Below are positions 54,284 through 64,000 of a stretch of 64,000 nt of DNA, one piece after another. The stretch comes from an uncultured Pelagibacteraceae bacterium (GTDB taxonomy: Bacteria; Pseudomonadota; Alphaproteobacteria; Pelagibacterales; Pelagibacteraceae): NCBI GenBank assembly GCA_902634775.1, contig CACPLG010000004.1, forward strand, positions 1 through 64,000, in the 5' to 3' direction. The position numbers were made by a program, and so were the translations under genes. Under the pieces are notes generated by a model. That model was not told where the DNA came from. It ran no database searches and saw nothing but the letters and a program-made list of their open reading frames with translations. Positions within the stretch are counted from its first letter, which is position 1; every line of letters starts with the position of its first letter.

Positions 54284-55285
54284 CTTAGATTTATAAAATT
54301 TAAACAAGAGTATGTAACAAGCATTATAAAAAACAACTGAAGTTGCTATCAATTTTATCTGAAAAATTGTGCTACTTGGATTTAAAGTAGAAATATAAAT
54401 AATTAAAAAATTAAAAAAACATATTATTAAACTGCTCAAATTATTTGAAATTATTAGTTTAAGGTTGAATTTTTTTGTTAAGAAGAAAAAAACGAGCTGA
54501 TGTAAATGTTTACTGTCTGGTTTTAAAGGTGAAAACTCTCTATTTAATTTCCTTAATATTGAAAATAAATTTTCAAAACAAGGATACCAAATCAATGAAA
54601 TAAAAAAATATGGAGAAATATTAGGATTGCTTATATGAGAACTAATTATCATATAACCTACAAAAAAACCAAGTAAGTATGCTCCACTATCTCCAAGCAT
54701 TAAGATATTGAAGATGTTTAGTAATAAAAGCAGTGATAGTATAAATATTATTAGATTAATTGACTCACTTGAAATTATTAAATTATCTATTAAATCTAAT
54801 TTGTTTAGCATAAAAAGAATAATTATTGTAAAAGAAATTAATATTCCATTCAAACCATCAATAAAATTACTTCCATTAATTAAAATCAGCAAACAGAATG
54901 CTGAAAAAAAAATTGCAAAAATTTTATAATTTAAAATAATATCAAATAACTCAATTTTAGATGAATTTATCTTAATATCAAAAATTTCTACGAATAATAA
55001 AACTAAAATACATTGAAATAGAAATCTTGTTTTAGGTGAGACTAGAATTTTTCTGTCAGAGAAATAACCAATTAAATAAATTGAAATTATGAAACAATTT
55101 ATTAAAAGATCATTTAAAAAGAAAACTAGTGGGATAAGAATAAACAGTCCACCAGCTAGAGGTACATTTTTTTTATTAGAAAAAGTTTGATGAATATCTC
55201 CAGAATAATTTAAAAATATACCCTTTTTTTTGAAAGTAAAAGATAAGATTGTTACTAGCAGTAAATAAGTGTAGAAAAAAATCAT
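54266..55285 (-). CDS. WecA/MraY-family phospho-sugar transferase
   Basis: A 339-residue membrane enzyme with about ten helices. The cytoplasmic motifs NGSNFIDGLNGI and GDSGAYLLGFFVGY are the paired signatures of the polyprenyl-phosphate N-acetylhexosamine-1-phosphate transferase superfamily, and a late loop with HLHQLVFFF resembles the HxH of WecA-type members. It would start a glycan on undecaprenyl phosphate, making it the initiator for the island. MraY itself is unlikely, because no peptidoglycan genes are nearby. Confidence 0.82.
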   Translation of the reverse strand: MIFFYTYLLLVTILSFTFKKKGIFLNYSGDIHQTFSNKKNVPLAGGLFILIPLVFFLNDLLINCFIISIYLIGYFSDRKILVSPKTRFLFQCILVLLFVEIFDIKINSSKIELFDIILNYKIFAIFFSAFCLLILINGSNFIDGLNGILISFTIIILFMLNKLDLIDNLIISSESINLIIFILSLLLLLNIFNILMLGDSGAYLLGFFVGYMIISSHISNPNISPYFFISLIWYPCFENLFSILRKLNREFSPLKPDSKHLHQLVFFFLTKKFNLKLIISNNLSSLIICFFNFLIIYISTLNPSSTIFQIKLIATSVVFYNACYILLFKFYKSKLISKK

Positions 55286-55286
55286 A

Positions 55287-56033
55287 CTATTTTTTTTTAA
55301 GATAGTTCAAACTCAAACAAATTAAAAAATATAAGGATTTTATCATATTAAAATTCATATAATGATTATAAACTTTATAACCATCAATTAGCTTTTGTGT
55401 TGTTGAGGACGATAGTGAATTTCTTGAATCCGTCCAGTTAGTCAAATTCTTATCATAAGCATAAAATTTGTAATTTTTTCTTAATAATATAAGCCAAAAA
55501 ACAAAATCTTCTTTAGTTACAAGTTCAGGAAATTTTATTTTATTCTTTAAGATTATATTTTTTTCGATAATCACTGTGGATAAACCAATGTCACAAGATT
55601 TTAAAACTTCATTGAAAGAGAGTAAATCTCGCGCTTTCCTTTGACCAATAATTTTATTTTTTTCATTAGTGATATAATAAGATGTATGAGATATTTGGTA
55701 ATTATTTTTTTTCATAAAAAATATTTGATCTTTAAGTTTGTCTTGGCCCCAAGTATCGTCAGCATCTAAAAAAGCTACATATTTTCCATTAGATTGCTCT
55801 ATACCTACATTTCGCGAGAGGCCAGCTCCTAGTCTTATATTATTTTTTATAAGATTAATTCTTTTATCTAATTTCGCGATCTCCTTTAAAAAATCAAAAT
55901 CATTTAAATTAGTATCATCGAAGATAAGTAAAATTTCAAAATTATCATAACTTTGATTTAATACGGAAATTATTGCTTTCTTAACGAAATTACGTTTTTT
56001 ATAATATGGAATTATCACACTAACTAAATCCAT
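55287..56033 (-). CDS. Family 2 glycosyltransferase
   Basis: A 248-residue GT-A enzyme: VSVIIPYYKKRNFVKKAIISVLNQSYDNFEILLIFDD, RLGAGLSRNVGIEQSNGKYVAFLDADDTWGQDKL with the DxD metal site intact, and VTKEDFVFWLILL later. It probably adds a sugar to the lipid-linked chain started by the neighbouring WecA-like enzyme, one base downstream. Acceptor and donor cannot be told. It stands 16 bases after the rpoD stop, on the same strand. Confidence 0.88.
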   Translation of the reverse strand: MDLVSVIIPYYKKRNFVKKAIISVLNQSYDNFEILLIFDDTNLNDFDFLKEIAKLDKRINLIKNNIRLGAGLSRNVGIEQSNGKYVAFLDADDTWGQDKLKDQIFFMKKNNYQISHTSYYITNEKNKIIGQRKARDLLSFNEVLKSCDIGLSTVIIEKNIILKNKIKFPELVTKEDFVFWLILLRKNYKFYAYDKNLTNWTDSRNSLSSSTTQKLIDGYKVYNHYMNFNMIKSLYFLICLSLNYLKKK

Positions 56034-56049
56034 TTAGTTGAACTAAATA

Positions 56050-57918
56050 TTAACTTTCTAAAAAGCTCTTAAGTTGTTTAGATCGACTTGGGTGTTTGAG
56101 CTTTCTTAATGCTTTTGCCTCAATTTGTCTTATACGTTCTCTAGTCACAGAAAATTGCAAGCCAACTTCCTCTAATGTATGATCCGTATTCATTCCTACC
56201 CCAAATCTCATTCTTAACACTCTTTCTTCTCGGGGGGTTAAAGTTGATAAAATTTTAGTGGTCGCTTCACTTAGATTTGATTTAATTGCTTGTTCTAAAG
56301 GAGCCAAAGCTTTTGTGTCCTCAATAAAATCTCCTAAGCTGCTATCCTCTTCATCTCCAACAGGTTTTTCAAGTGAAACTGGTTCTTTAGAGATTTTAAG
56401 AACTTTTCTCACTTTCTCTAATGGCATTCTAAGTTTTTTTGCTAACTCCTCTGGTGTCGCCTCACGTCCAAACTCGCTTAAAATTAGTCTCTGCGTCCTA
56501 ACTATTTTATTAATTGTTTCTATCATGTGGACTGGTATTCTTATTGTTCTAGCTTGATCTGCGATTGACCTAGTAATCGCCTGTCTAATCCACCAAGTTG
56601 CATAAGTGGAAAACTTATAACCTCTCCTATATTCAAATTTATCAACGGCTTTCATTAAGCCAATATTTCCCTCTTGTATTAAATCAAGGAATTGTAGACC
56701 TCTATTAGTATATTTTTTTGCAATTGAAATAACTAATCTTAAATTTGCTTCTACCATTTCTTTTTTTGCTATTCTTGACTCTTTCTCTCCCTTTTGGACT
56801 CTGCTTAACAATTTTTTAAAGTCAGTTACACTCACTCCAAGTTTATGGCTTATCTCTGTAAGTCTATTTCTTATATTTTTAAACTCTTCCTTATTTTTTT
56901 GAAAAAAAGATTTCCAGACTTGATTTGTACTTAAAAAATTTTTCAAATTTGGATTAATTTCGTTTCCAATATAAAATTTTATAAATTCCTCTCTAGGAAT
57001 TTTATTATTAACAGCTAACCGCAGGAGATTTCCTTCTAAGGAAACTATTTTTTTGTTTTCAATATAATGTTTCTGAACAAGCGTTTCTAGGACCGATGGA
57101 GATAACTGAAGTGATTTTATATTCTCTAATATTTCTGTTACTAATTTTTGATAACTCTTTTCTTTTGAGTTAGTAAACTCAGAACTATTCAAAATACAAT
57201 CTAGTTTTTCTTTTTGATATTTAATAAGCTTAGAATAGTCCTTTGTAAGTTTATTTATTGTTTCCAAGACTTTTGGTTTAATTTCACTTTCCATGGCTGC
57301 AAGAGTAGGATTAAATTCATCTTCCTCAGCTTCTTGGGTATTTTGCTCATTTTTTTCATCTTTATTATTGTTTTTTTCGTTCTTATTTTTTTTCTCAATA
57401 TCTTTATCTTTTTTATCTTTCGTCTCTTGAGATGAATTTTCTTCTTCCATATAATTCGTATCAATATCAATTATTTCTCTGACTAGAATTTCATCTTTTT
57501 GCAGTTTTTCATTCCACTCAAAAAACTGTGAAGCAGTTATCGGGCTTTGAGACAAAGCGTTCAGCATAACATCTTTTCCAGCCTCAATCCGTTTTGCGAT
57601 GGCTATTTCTCCCTCTCTAGATAATAATTCGACACCACCCATTTCTCTTAAATACATTCTTATTGGGTCGTCACTTTTCTCAATTGTTTTTGGCTCATCT
57701 TTGTTATTTGAGTCTCTTTTTTTAAGAGCCTTAAAATCAGATTTTTTTTCAACTAAAGAAATTTTTTCATCTAAAATGTGTAAAAATGCAAGTGCAAGGT
57801 TTTCCCCAGATAAATTTCTTTTACCTAAAGATTTATTTAATTCATCGTGGGTTATAAATCCTCTATGGATCCCACGACCCATTAGTCTCGCAAACGATTT
57901 TGTAATTATTCTTTCCAC
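56050..57918 (-). CDS. rpoD: Primary sigma factor RpoD (sigma-70)
   Basis: A 622-residue housekeeping sigma. Region 1.1 begins at once ([10 protein letters not shown]), 1.2 is [11 protein letters not shown], 2.1-2.4 runs through [57 protein letters not shown] in consecutive segments, and region 4 ends [19 protein letters not shown]. Residues 158-200 form a Lys/Asp/Glu/Asn-rich low-complexity insert in the non-conserved domain. It starts with GTG 57918, close to region 1.1, and lies downstream of dnaG as in other alphaproteobacteria. Confidence 0.97.
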   Translation of the reverse strand: MERIITKSFARLMGRGIHRGFITHDELNKSLGKRNLSGENLALAFLHILDEKISLVEKKSDFKALKKRDSNNKDEPKTIEKSDDPIRMYLREMGGVELLSREGEIAIAKRIEAGKDVMLNALSQSPITASQFFEWNEKLQKDEILVREIIDIDTNYMEEENSSQETKDKKDKDIEKKNKNEKNNNKDEKNEQNTQEAEEDEFNPTLAAMESEIKPKVLETINKLTKDYSKLIKYQKEKLDCILNSSEFTNSKEKSYQKLVTEILENIKSLQLSPSVLETLVQKHYIENKKIVSLEGNLLRLAVNNKIPREEFIKFYIGNEINPNLKNFLSTNQVWKSFFQKNKEEFKNIRNRLTEISHKLGVSVTDFKKLLSRVQKGEKESRIAKKEMVEANLRLVISIAKKYTNRGLQFLDLIQEGNIGLMKAVDKFEYRRGYKFSTYATWWIRQAITRSIADQARTIRIPVHMIETINKIVRTQRLILSEFGREATPEELAKKLRMPLEKVRKVLKISKEPVSLEKPVGDEEDSSLGDFIEDTKALAPLEQAIKSNLSEATTKILSTLTPREERVLRMRFGVGMNTDHTLEEVGLQFSVTRERIRQIEAKALRKLKHPSRSKQLKSFLES

Positions 57919-57939
57919 AATTATAAATATTTGGAAGAT

Positions 57940-57945
57940 CTTATA
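57940..57945 (-). promoter_or_regulatory. Possible -10 element upstream of rpoD
   Basis: TATAAG on the minus strand, the same -10 sequence as in the 5S and rpmE promoters, 21 bases before the GTG start of rpoD. The -35 region at the right distance is a T-rich GATTTT and is weak. It would give rpoD a leader of about 15 bases, separate from any read-through from dnaG. Confidence 0.35.
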
Positions 57946-57986
57946 TAATAGCTATTTTAAAAAAATCCACGAAAAATTATATTAAA

Positions 57987-59759
57987 TTAATTAATATTTT
58001 GCTCTTTTTTAAGCCTATTAATTTCATCAAAAGTATTTTGGTTAAAATCTTCAGCAAATTTTGATTCTAATTCCTGAATTCTAAGTTCCAAATCATGTGT
58101 CTTAAGCTCGTTCTTTATATCATTAAAAATTTCTACGATCTTACTTTCGTCTTTATCATTTTTGTGGACTATATGTTTGATATTTGCGTATTTTTCAATT
58201 TGATCTAAAAGTTGATTGTCAACTTGCAAATCATCAAGATTTCCAGTCTTTACACATTCCAAAATTTGATCAAAAATTAATCCATTCTCTTTTTTATAAA
58301 ATTTAATATTTTCCAGTAAATCTGATCTTTGGTAAAAAAAATTTAAGTTATTTATCATTATATAGATTAAACAAAATTCTTTTATATCAACTGATGAAAA
58401 ATTTTCGGTATCTTTAAATAATTTTTTTGTTTTATCGAGTGGCTTATTAAAATCAATAAACTGTTTATTTGAATTTTTGAAAACTGTTCCTGGGGAATGT
58501 TTTGCTAGGCTTTCTAAAAAATATCCTAGTATGTATTTTTTAACCACATTGTCTTTAACTGAATTTGCTATACTTTTTAATCTCTTTTCAAGAGATGCTA
58601 ACGCTGATGGGGATGAAGAATTTTCTTTTTTATAATGCTCAAATATCAATTTATGCACTGAAATTTTATTATTTTTATAAAAATCTAAAAATTCATTTTT
58701 TCCTTTTTTTTCCACAAAAGTATCTGGGTCTTCTCCATCGGGAAGAAATAAAAAATATATTTGTTTGTCTGGAAGTATGGTCTTAATTGAATTTTCTGCT
58801 GCTCTTATAGCAGCTTTATATCCACTTTCATCACCATCAAAACAAATCACAATATTATCAAAAAACTGGGTTACCATATAAACTTGTTTGTCAGTTAATG
58901 CAGTTCCTAAATTTGCAATGCAATTTTCTATTTCAAATTTGCTTAAACCTATTACATCCATATAACCCTCAACTAAAAAAACTTCGTCAAATTTATGTGA
59001 AATTTTTCTTACCCTATCTAAGTTATATAAATTATTTCCTTTTCTAAAAAAGTTTGTTTCTGGAGAGTTTATATACTTTGCGTATTTGTTTTTAGTGTCA
59101 ATTATTCTTCCACCAAAGGCAATTGGTTTACCTGACAGAGAATTTATTGGAAAAATTATTCTATTCCTAAACCTTTCTACATATATTTTTTTATTTTCAT
59201 CATAATAGAATAATCCAGACTCATTTAAAATTTTTACATCATAATTTTTAGTAAGTTTTTCGTAAATATTGGAATTAAAGTTAACAAATCCGATTTTAAA
59301 TTCTTCAATTATTAAGTTATTGATTTTTCTTTTTTTTAAATAATCTAATGCGATCTTTGAATTAGAATTATTTAATAATTCATTATGATAAAAATCAGTA
59401 TAATATTTATATATACCTGTGTACTCATTCCACTCTTTCTCTCTTTGCTCATCAACTTTAGAAAATCTATAGGGTGTCATTCCAGCTAAGTTAGCTAAAA
59501 ATTTTACTGCCTCCCCAAATTTAAAGTTTTGCATTTTCATTACAAAATCAAAAATATTTCCATGCTCTGAAGTACTAAAACAGTGATAAAAACCTTTCTC
59601 ATCATTTACTGTGAAGGATGGCGTCTTTTCATTTTTAAAAGGCGACAATCCCACAAACTCTTTTCCTCTTTTTTTCAATGATACATGTTTTGAAACAACC
59701 GTAGAGACTTTCAGTCTTATTTTAATCTCATCTAAATACTCTTTTGGATATTTCATCAT
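57987..59759 (-). CDS. dnaG: DNA primase DnaG
   Basis: A 590-residue primase. The N-terminal domain has GLSPFKNEKTPSF and GFYHCFSTSEHGNIF, aligned with the CHC2 zinc ribbon, but three of four zinc ligands are changed (Ser39, Lys42, Cys60 kept, Thr63). The TOPRIM core is normal: RIIFPINSLSGKPIAFGGRI, VEGYMDVI with the catalytic Glu and FDGDESGYKAA. A C-terminal DnaB-interaction region follows. It overlaps the yqeY gene by four bases and precedes rpoD. Confidence 0.95.
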   Translation of the reverse strand: MMKYPKEYLDEIKIRLKVSTVVSKHVSLKKRGKEFVGLSPFKNEKTPSFTVNDEKGFYHCFSTSEHGNIFDFVMKMQNFKFGEAVKFLANLAGMTPYRFSKVDEQREKEWNEYTGIYKYYTDFYHNELLNNSNSKIALDYLKKRKINNLIIEEFKIGFVNFNSNIYEKLTKNYDVKILNESGLFYYDENKKIYVERFRNRIIFPINSLSGKPIAFGGRIIDTKNKYAKYINSPETNFFRKGNNLYNLDRVRKISHKFDEVFLVEGYMDVIGLSKFEIENCIANLGTALTDKQVYMVTQFFDNIVICFDGDESGYKAAIRAAENSIKTILPDKQIYFLFLPDGEDPDTFVEKKGKNEFLDFYKNNKISVHKLIFEHYKKENSSSPSALASLEKRLKSIANSVKDNVVKKYILGYFLESLAKHSPGTVFKNSNKQFIDFNKPLDKTKKLFKDTENFSSVDIKEFCLIYIMINNLNFFYQRSDLLENIKFYKKENGLIFDQILECVKTGNLDDLQVDNQLLDQIEKYANIKHIVHKNDKDESKIVEIFNDIKNELKTHDLELRIQELESKFAEDFNQNTFDEINRLKKEQNIN

Positions 59760-60217
59760 TTATTCAGTAGCTCCTTCAATATTGATCCTGCTTTAGAAAA
59801 ATCTATGCTATCAGAGTAATTCTTTTTCAACTCACCCATTACTTTGCCCATGTCCTTAATGCTTTGAGCTCCAACTTTTGAAATTACTTCTAAACATATT
59901 TTTTTTATCTCTTCTTCGCTTAGTTGTTTAGGCAAGTATGTTGATAACAAATCTATTTCACCTTGTTCTATTTTTAACAAATCTTCTCTCTTATTTTTTT
60001 TGTAGATTTCAACTGATTCGTTTCTTTGTTTGATCATTTTTTTTAAAAGTTTTTTTATATCCTCATCGTCTGTCTCTTTCTTATTTGGGCCTGACCTATT
60101 TGAAATATCTAAATCTTTTATACCAGACAGAATTAACCTATAAGTTGATATCTTGTTTTTATCTTTAGATTTTAGCGCAGTTTTATACTCGTCGTTAATT
60201 TTTTCTTTAATGGACAT
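59756..60217 (-). CDS. yqeY: GatB/YqeY domain protein
   Basis: A 153-residue helical protein: SIKEKINDEYKTALKSKDKNKISTYRLILSGIKD, a central MIKQRNESVEIYKKNKREDLL, and GQSIKDMGKVMGELKKNYSDSIDFSKAGSILKELL in part. YqeY resembles the tRNA-binding tail domain of GatB and may aid aminoacyl-tRNA handling; its true role is not settled. Together with dnaG and rpoD and divergent carA it keeps the standard alphaproteobacterial neighbourhood. Confidence 0.92.
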   Translation of the reverse strand: MSIKEKINDEYKTALKSKDKNKISTYRLILSGIKDLDISNRSGPNKKETDDEDIKKLLKKMIKQRNESVEIYKKNKREDLLKIEQGEIDLLSTYLPKQLSEEEIKKICLEVISKVGAQSIKDMGKVMGELKKNYSDSIDFSKAGSILKELLNK

Positions 60218-60292
60218 TTGTCTTTAATTTAGCCTAAAGATTTTTTTCTTAAAAGAAAAATTGTTTTTTTTTTTAAATTTTGTATTAGTTCA

Positions 60293-60321
60293 GTTGCTTA
60301 ACTCGAGCTTTTATTGTATTA
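60293..60321 (+). promoter_or_regulatory. Weak candidate promoter for carA
   Basis: TTGCTT, 17-base spacer, TATTAA, ending about 22 bases before the TTG start of carA. Each box matches only part of the consensus. The 126-base divergent spacer from yqeY also has an A/T palindrome and a T-run that could help RNA polymerase binding. No purine or arginine operator-like palindrome is seen. Confidence 0.3.
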
Positions 60322-60343
60322 ACCTTTAACTCATGAGTTGTAA

Positions 60344-61537
60344 TTGAACAAAAAACAAAAAGTAAACTCAAAAAGAAAATCAAATTTTAGCCCGGGTATT
60401 TTAGTTCTTGAAAATAAATCAATTTTTAATGGAATTGGTATTGGTTATGAAGGTACTGCTACAGGAGAGGTTTGTTTCAATACTTCAATCACGGGTTATC
60501 AAGAAATAATTTCAGATCCCTCTTATGCGGGACAAATTATTAATTTTACCTTTCCCCACATTGGTAATGTTGGAACTAATAAGCAGGACAATGAATCTGA
60601 AAAAGTCTGGACTAGAGGTGTAATCTTTAATTCAGAAATAACCAATCCCTCAAACTATAGATCTTTAGTTGAATTAGATTTGTGGCTTAAAAAAAACAAA
60701 ATTGTCGGTTTGACTGGTTTAGATACTAGAGGCTTAACAAATTTTATAAGAGATAAAGGTGCACCAAAAGGAACTATTTCTCATAAAAAAAATGGCGTTT
60801 TCCCAATAAAAAAACTTATTAATACAACTCTAAAGTGGCCGGGTCTGAAAGGTCTAGATTTAGCAAAAACAGTGTCTACTAGAAATAGATTTACATGGAA
60901 GGGGTTAAAAACATGGACAAAAGAAGATGGTTTCAAAAAAATAAAAAAAAAGAAATTTAGAGTAGTTGCAATTGACTACGGAATTAAAACAAACATTTTA
61001 AGATATTTTTCAAATTTTTATTGTGACGTAATAGTTGTGCCGTGTGACGCTTCAGCTGAATATATTATGTCATTTAAACCAAGTGGAATTTTTTTATCAA
61101 ATGGCCCAGGTGATCCTGCGGCCACAGGTATATATGCAATTAAAATTATAAAAAATCTTATTAGAGAGGGTTTGCCAATTTTTGGAATTTGTCTTGGCCA
61201 TCAATTATTAGCTCTTGCTTTAGGTGGCAAAACCAAAAAAATGAAGCTAGGACACAGGGGCGCAAACCATCCTGTAAAGAATCTAAAAAATAATAAAGTT
61301 GAAATAACAAGTCAAAATCATGGATTTGAGGTTACCAAAAATAATTTGCCATCTAAAATCGAAATCACCCATAGATCGTTATTTGACAACAGTATTGAAG
61401 GGATCAAGTTAAAAAATAAACCAGTTTTTTCAGTGCAGTATCACCCCGAGTCAAATCCAGGTCCTCAGGATAGTCATTATCTTTTTAACAACTTTATTAT
61501 GGAAGTAAAAAAATATGCCAAAAAGAAAAGACATTAA
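60344..61537 (+). CDS. carA: Carbamoyl-phosphate synthase small subunit (glutaminase)
   Basis: A 397-residue glutamine amidotransferase subunit. The N-terminal domain shows [22 protein letters not shown] and [16 protein letters not shown]; the class I amidotransferase triad is Cys283 (GICLGHQ), His367 and Glu369 (YHPES). It supplies ammonia to CarB for carbamoyl phosphate, used for pyrimidines and arginine. No in-frame ATG is available, so TTG 60344 is taken. carB begins 23 bases before its stop. Confidence 0.96.
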   Translation: MNKKQKVNSKRKSNFSPGILVLENKSIFNGIGIGYEGTATGEVCFNTSITGYQEIISDPSYAGQIINFTFPHIGNVGTNKQDNESEKVWTRGVIFNSEITNPSNYRSLVELDLWLKKNKIVGLTGLDTRGLTNFIRDKGAPKGTISHKKNGVFPIKKLINTTLKWPGLKGLDLAKTVSTRNRFTWKGLKTWTKEDGFKKIKKKKFRVVAIDYGIKTNILRYFSNFYCDVIVVPCDASAEYIMSFKPSGIFLSNGPGDPAATGIYAIKIIKNLIREGLPIFGICLGHQLLALALGGKTKKMKLGHRGANHPVKNLKNNKVEITSQNHGFEVTKNNLPSKIEITHRSLFDNSIEGIKLKNKPVFSVQYHPESNPGPQDSHYLFNNFIMEVKKYAKKKRH

Positions 61538-64000
61538 AAAAATTTTGGTAATTGGTGCTGGTCCGATCATTATAGGTCAAGCATGTGAATTCGATTATTC
61601 AGGAACACAAGCATGTAAAGCACTTAAAGATGAAGGCTATAAAGTTGTTTTAGTCAATTCAAATCCTGCAACAATAATGACAGATCCTGAAGTGGCAGAT
61701 CAAACATACATTGAGCCAATATCTGTAGAAGTTCTAGAAGAAATAATTAAGAAAGAAAAACCTAATGCAATTCTACCTACAATGGGCGGGCAAACGGCAT
61801 TGAACCTGGCCTTGAGAGCAGAAAAAGACGGGTTGTTAAAAAAATATAAGATTGAATTAATTGGAGCAAACTCTAAAGCAATTGCTAATGCAGAAGATAG
61901 AAAAAAATTTAGAAAAAATATGTCAGATATTGGTATTGATCTTCCGAAATCTGAAATACTAAATAATTTTAAAAATGCCTCAAAGTGTTTAAAAAAAATT
62001 GGATTGCCTGCGATCGTAAGGCCATCATTTACCTTAGGTGGGCTTGGAGGTGGAATAGCAAGAACAAAGAAAGACTTTTTTAAGATTGTTAAGGGTGGAC
62101 TTCAAGAGTCTCCTCAAAACCAAGTGCTCGTAGAAGAGTGCCTTGATGGTTGGAAAGAATTTGAAATGGAGGTTGTCAGAGATAAAAATGATAATTGTAT
62201 TATTGTTTGTTCAATAGAAAATATAGATCCAATGGGAACACATACGGGTGACTCCGTTACAATAGCACCAGCGTTAACACTAACAGACAAGGAATATCAG
62301 GTAATGAGAAACGCTTCGATTGCATGTTTAAGAAAAATTGGTGTTGAAACTGGAGGCTCAAATGTTCAGTTCGCAATTAATCCAAAAAATGGAAGAATGG
62401 TAATTATTGAGATGAATCCTCGAGTGTCTCGGTCATCTGCTTTAGCATCAAAGGCAACAGGTTTCCCAATTGCTAAAGTAGCAGCAAAACTTGCTGTTGG
62501 ATATACATTAGACGAACTTCAAAATGAAATTACAAAAGTTACTCCAGCATCATTTGAACCTACCATAGATTACGTTGTCACAAAAATACCAAGATTTACT
62601 TTTGAAAAGTTTCAAGATACTAAAGCAATTTTAGGAACTTCAATGAGATCAGTTGGAGAAGCAATGGCTATAGGCAGAAATTTTAAAGAGTCATTTCAAA
62701 AGGCACTTGTATCTCTTGAGACTGGTTTGAGTGGACTAGATGATATTTTTAATTATTCAAAAAAGGAAATAATTAAAAAATTAAGAGAGAATATACCTAA
62801 TAAATTGTTACTGATCGCGGAGGCTTTTAGAAAGAAAGTTTCTTTAGATAAAATTTATAAGATATCAAAAGTTGATCCTTGGTTTTTAAACCAAATTAAA
62901 GAGATAGTTGACGACGAAAATAGAATTATAGTTAATGGTTTACCAAAAAATTATATTGAATTTAATAGAATTAAATCATGTGGATTTTCAGACAAAAGGT
63001 TGTCTAAACTTACAAAAATAAAAGAGGAAGTTGTTAGAAGAAAAAGGAAAGTTTTGAAAGTAGTTCCGGTTTTCAAAAAAGTTGATACATGTGCTGCGGA
63101 ATTTAAATCATTTACACCTTATATGTATTCCACATACCAAAGAAATTTTGCTCTAAACTCTGAATGTGAAGCTAATCCAAGTAATAAAAAAAAGATTATT
63201 ATATTGGGTGGAGGTCCTAACAGAATTGGGCAAGGTATTGAATTTGACTATTGTTGTTGTCAAGCTAGTTTTTCATTAAAAGATGCAGGATTTGAAACGA
63301 TAATGATAAACTGCAATCCTGAGACAGTCTCAACTGATTATGACACAAGCGACAGACTTTATTTTGAACCTTTGATAGAAGAGTATGTAGAAAATATAAT
63401 TTTAAAAGAAAAATCAAAAGGTAATCTCTTAGGTATAATTGCACAATTTGGAGGACAAACTCCTATAAGACTTGCAAAATTTCTTGATGAAAATAAGTTG
63501 CCAATTCTCGGAACTCAATATTCATCAATTGATCTCGCAGAAGATAGAGACAGATTTAGAGATTTATTAATTAAATTAAATTTAAAACAGGCAGAAAGTG
63601 GGATTGCTAAAAGTTTTGACTCTGCAGTTAAAATAGCTCATAAAGTTGGACTTCCAGTAGTTGTACGTCCCTCTTATGTCTTGGGTGGGAGGGCTATGGA
63701 AATTGTTCACGATGAGAAGCAACTAAAAAAATTCATCAAGCAGGCCTTTGATGCATCTGAAAATAATCCAATTTTAATTGATAAGTTTATTGATAATGCA
63801 ATGGAAGTTGATGTTGATGCGATTGCTGATGGAAAAGATGTTTACGTTGCAGGTATTATGCAACATATAGAAGAAGCAGGAATACATTCTGGAGACTCTG
63901 CTTGCTGTTTGCCGCCAGTATCAATTAAAGAAAATATATTAAAAGAGATAAAGGTTCAAACAAGAAAACTAGCTTTGGCAATGGGCGTTAAAGGCTTCTT
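61515..64000 (+). CDS. carB: Carbamoyl-phosphate synthase large subunit, 5' part
   Basis: ATG 61515 opens a frame that stays open to the window end (828 codons of an expected 1050-1100). The start [23 protein letters not shown] is the CarB nucleotide loop; the first ATP-grasp half has [13 protein letters not shown] and [18 protein letters not shown], and the second half begins near residue 560 with [18 protein letters not shown] and later [16 protein letters not shown]. The allosteric domain is beyond the window. It overlaps carA by 23 bases, so the two subunits are coupled. Confidence 0.97.
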   Translation, partial: MPKRKDIKKILVIGAGPIIIGQACEFDYSGTQACKALKDEGYKVVLVNSNPATIMTDPEVADQTYIEPISVEVLEEIIKKEKPNAILPTMGGQTALNLALRAEKDGLLKKYKIELIGANSKAIANAEDRKKFRKNMSDIGIDLPKSEILNNFKNASKCLKKIGLPAIVRPSFTLGGLGGGIARTKKDFFKIVKGGLQESPQNQVLVEECLDGWKEFEMEVVRDKNDNCIIVCSIENIDPMGTHTGDSVTIAPALTLTDKEYQVMRNASIACLRKIGVETGGSNVQFAINPKNGRMVIIEMNPRVSRSSALASKATGFPIAKVAAKLAVGYTLDELQNEITKVTPASFEPTIDYVVTKIPRFTFEKFQDTKAILGTSMRSVGEAMAIGRNFKESFQKALVSLETGLSGLDDIFNYSKKEIIKKLRENIPNKLLLIAEAFRKKVSLDKIYKISKVDPWFLNQIKEIVDDENRIIVNGLPKNYIEFNRIKSCGFSDKRLSKLTKIKEEVVRRKRKVLKVVPVFKKVDTCAAEFKSFTPYMYSTYQRNFALNSECEANPSNKKKIIILGGGPNRIGQGIEFDYCCCQASFSLKDAGFETIMINCNPETVSTDYDTSDRLYFEPLIEEYVENIILKEKSKGNLLGIIAQFGGQTPIRLAKFLDENKLPILGTQYSSIDLAEDRDRFRDLLIKLNLKQAESGIAKSFDSAVKIAHKVGLPVVVRPSYVLGGRAMEIVHDEKQLKKFIKQAFDASENNPILIDKFIDNAMEVDVDAIADGKDVYVAGIMQHIEEAGIHSGDSACCLPPVSIKENILKEIKVQTRKLALAMGVKGF

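Noticed and set aside
60243-60274. A/T-only palindrome followed by eleven T as a terminator upstream of carA.
   Set aside because: The stem has almost no G:C pairs and no plus-strand gene lies before it; an A/T tract near divergent promoters explains it better.

Overview
The window looks like a free-living, genome-streamlined alphaproteobacterium of the SAR11/Pelagibacterales type. By eye the DNA is roughly 70% A+T. Genes abut or overlap by a few bases, no stretch of more than about 150 bases lacks a gene, and there is no insertion sequence, prophage, CRISPR array or long repeat. Alphaproteobacterial markers include the DUF1013/TrcR regulator, a tiny aa3-oxidase subunit IV-like gene beside a three-gene pntAA-pntAB-pntB transhydrogenase, cysteine-free L31 and L36, folP with an N-terminal extension, rluD next to rpoH, and the carA / yqeY-dnaG-rpoD neighbourhood. 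The organism name is inference; protein family calls rest on motifs I can read.

Layout: 1-0.6 kb, the 3' end of a sugar-nucleotide epimerase. 0.6-5.1 kb, dihydroorotase (-), ygfZ and a cupin (+), tRNA-Leu(GAG) (-), nadA-nadC (+). 5.1-11.5 kb, minus-strand sppA-glyQ-glyS-ppdK. 11.6-17.4 kb, a polyprenyl synthase, pdxH, aroC, and xseB-ispA-dxs (isoprenoid precursors). 17.4-21.9 kb, tsaC, an ABC-2 exporter, tRNA-Arg(UCG), rluD and rpoH. 21.9-28.3 kb, minus-strand ftsH-folP-glmM-thiD-purA. 28.3-34.2 kb, the tolQRAB-pal-cpoB envelope cluster with a terminator between pal and cpoB, then tilS. 34.3-37.6 kb, a coiled-coil gene, zapA, fthC, a ymdB-type phosphoesterase, yebC and a phage-type RuvC resolvase where ruvCAB would usually lie.

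37.7-45.9 kb is a long plus-strand run: tkt-gap-pgk-fba (sugar-phosphate metabolism), thiE, efp, suhB, rpmE, trcR, rpsU and initiator tRNA. 45.9-49.8 kb on the minus strand is a compact unit: a promoter, a solitary 5S rRNA, rpmJ (L36), a 36-residue membrane protein, pntAA-pntAB-pntB and a small transaldolase. Two of these (rpmJ and the 36-residue gene) are very short.

49.8-56.0 kb is an accessory surface-polysaccharide island (gmd, fcl, a large polytopic membrane protein, two family-2 glycosyltransferases and a WecA/MraY-like phosphosugar transferase) wedged between the 5S gene and rpoD. 56.0-64.0 kb returns to core genes: rpoD, dnaG, yqeY (-), then carA and the first three quarters of carB (+), cut by the window end.

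Most interesting points: the stand-alone 5S gene with its own promoter running into rpmJ and the transhydrogenase genes; an apparent AUU start of rpsU behind a GGAGG; the phage-type RuvC without ruvAB; a GAPDH whose NAD-selective Asp is replaced by Asn-Arg; an initiator tRNA with an A:U in the three-G:C element; a probably leaderless rpmE; and extreme packing of convergent genes (shared TTAA stops, tRNAs 1-2 nt from opposing genes). I did not find a clearly novel multi-gene defence or biosynthetic system.
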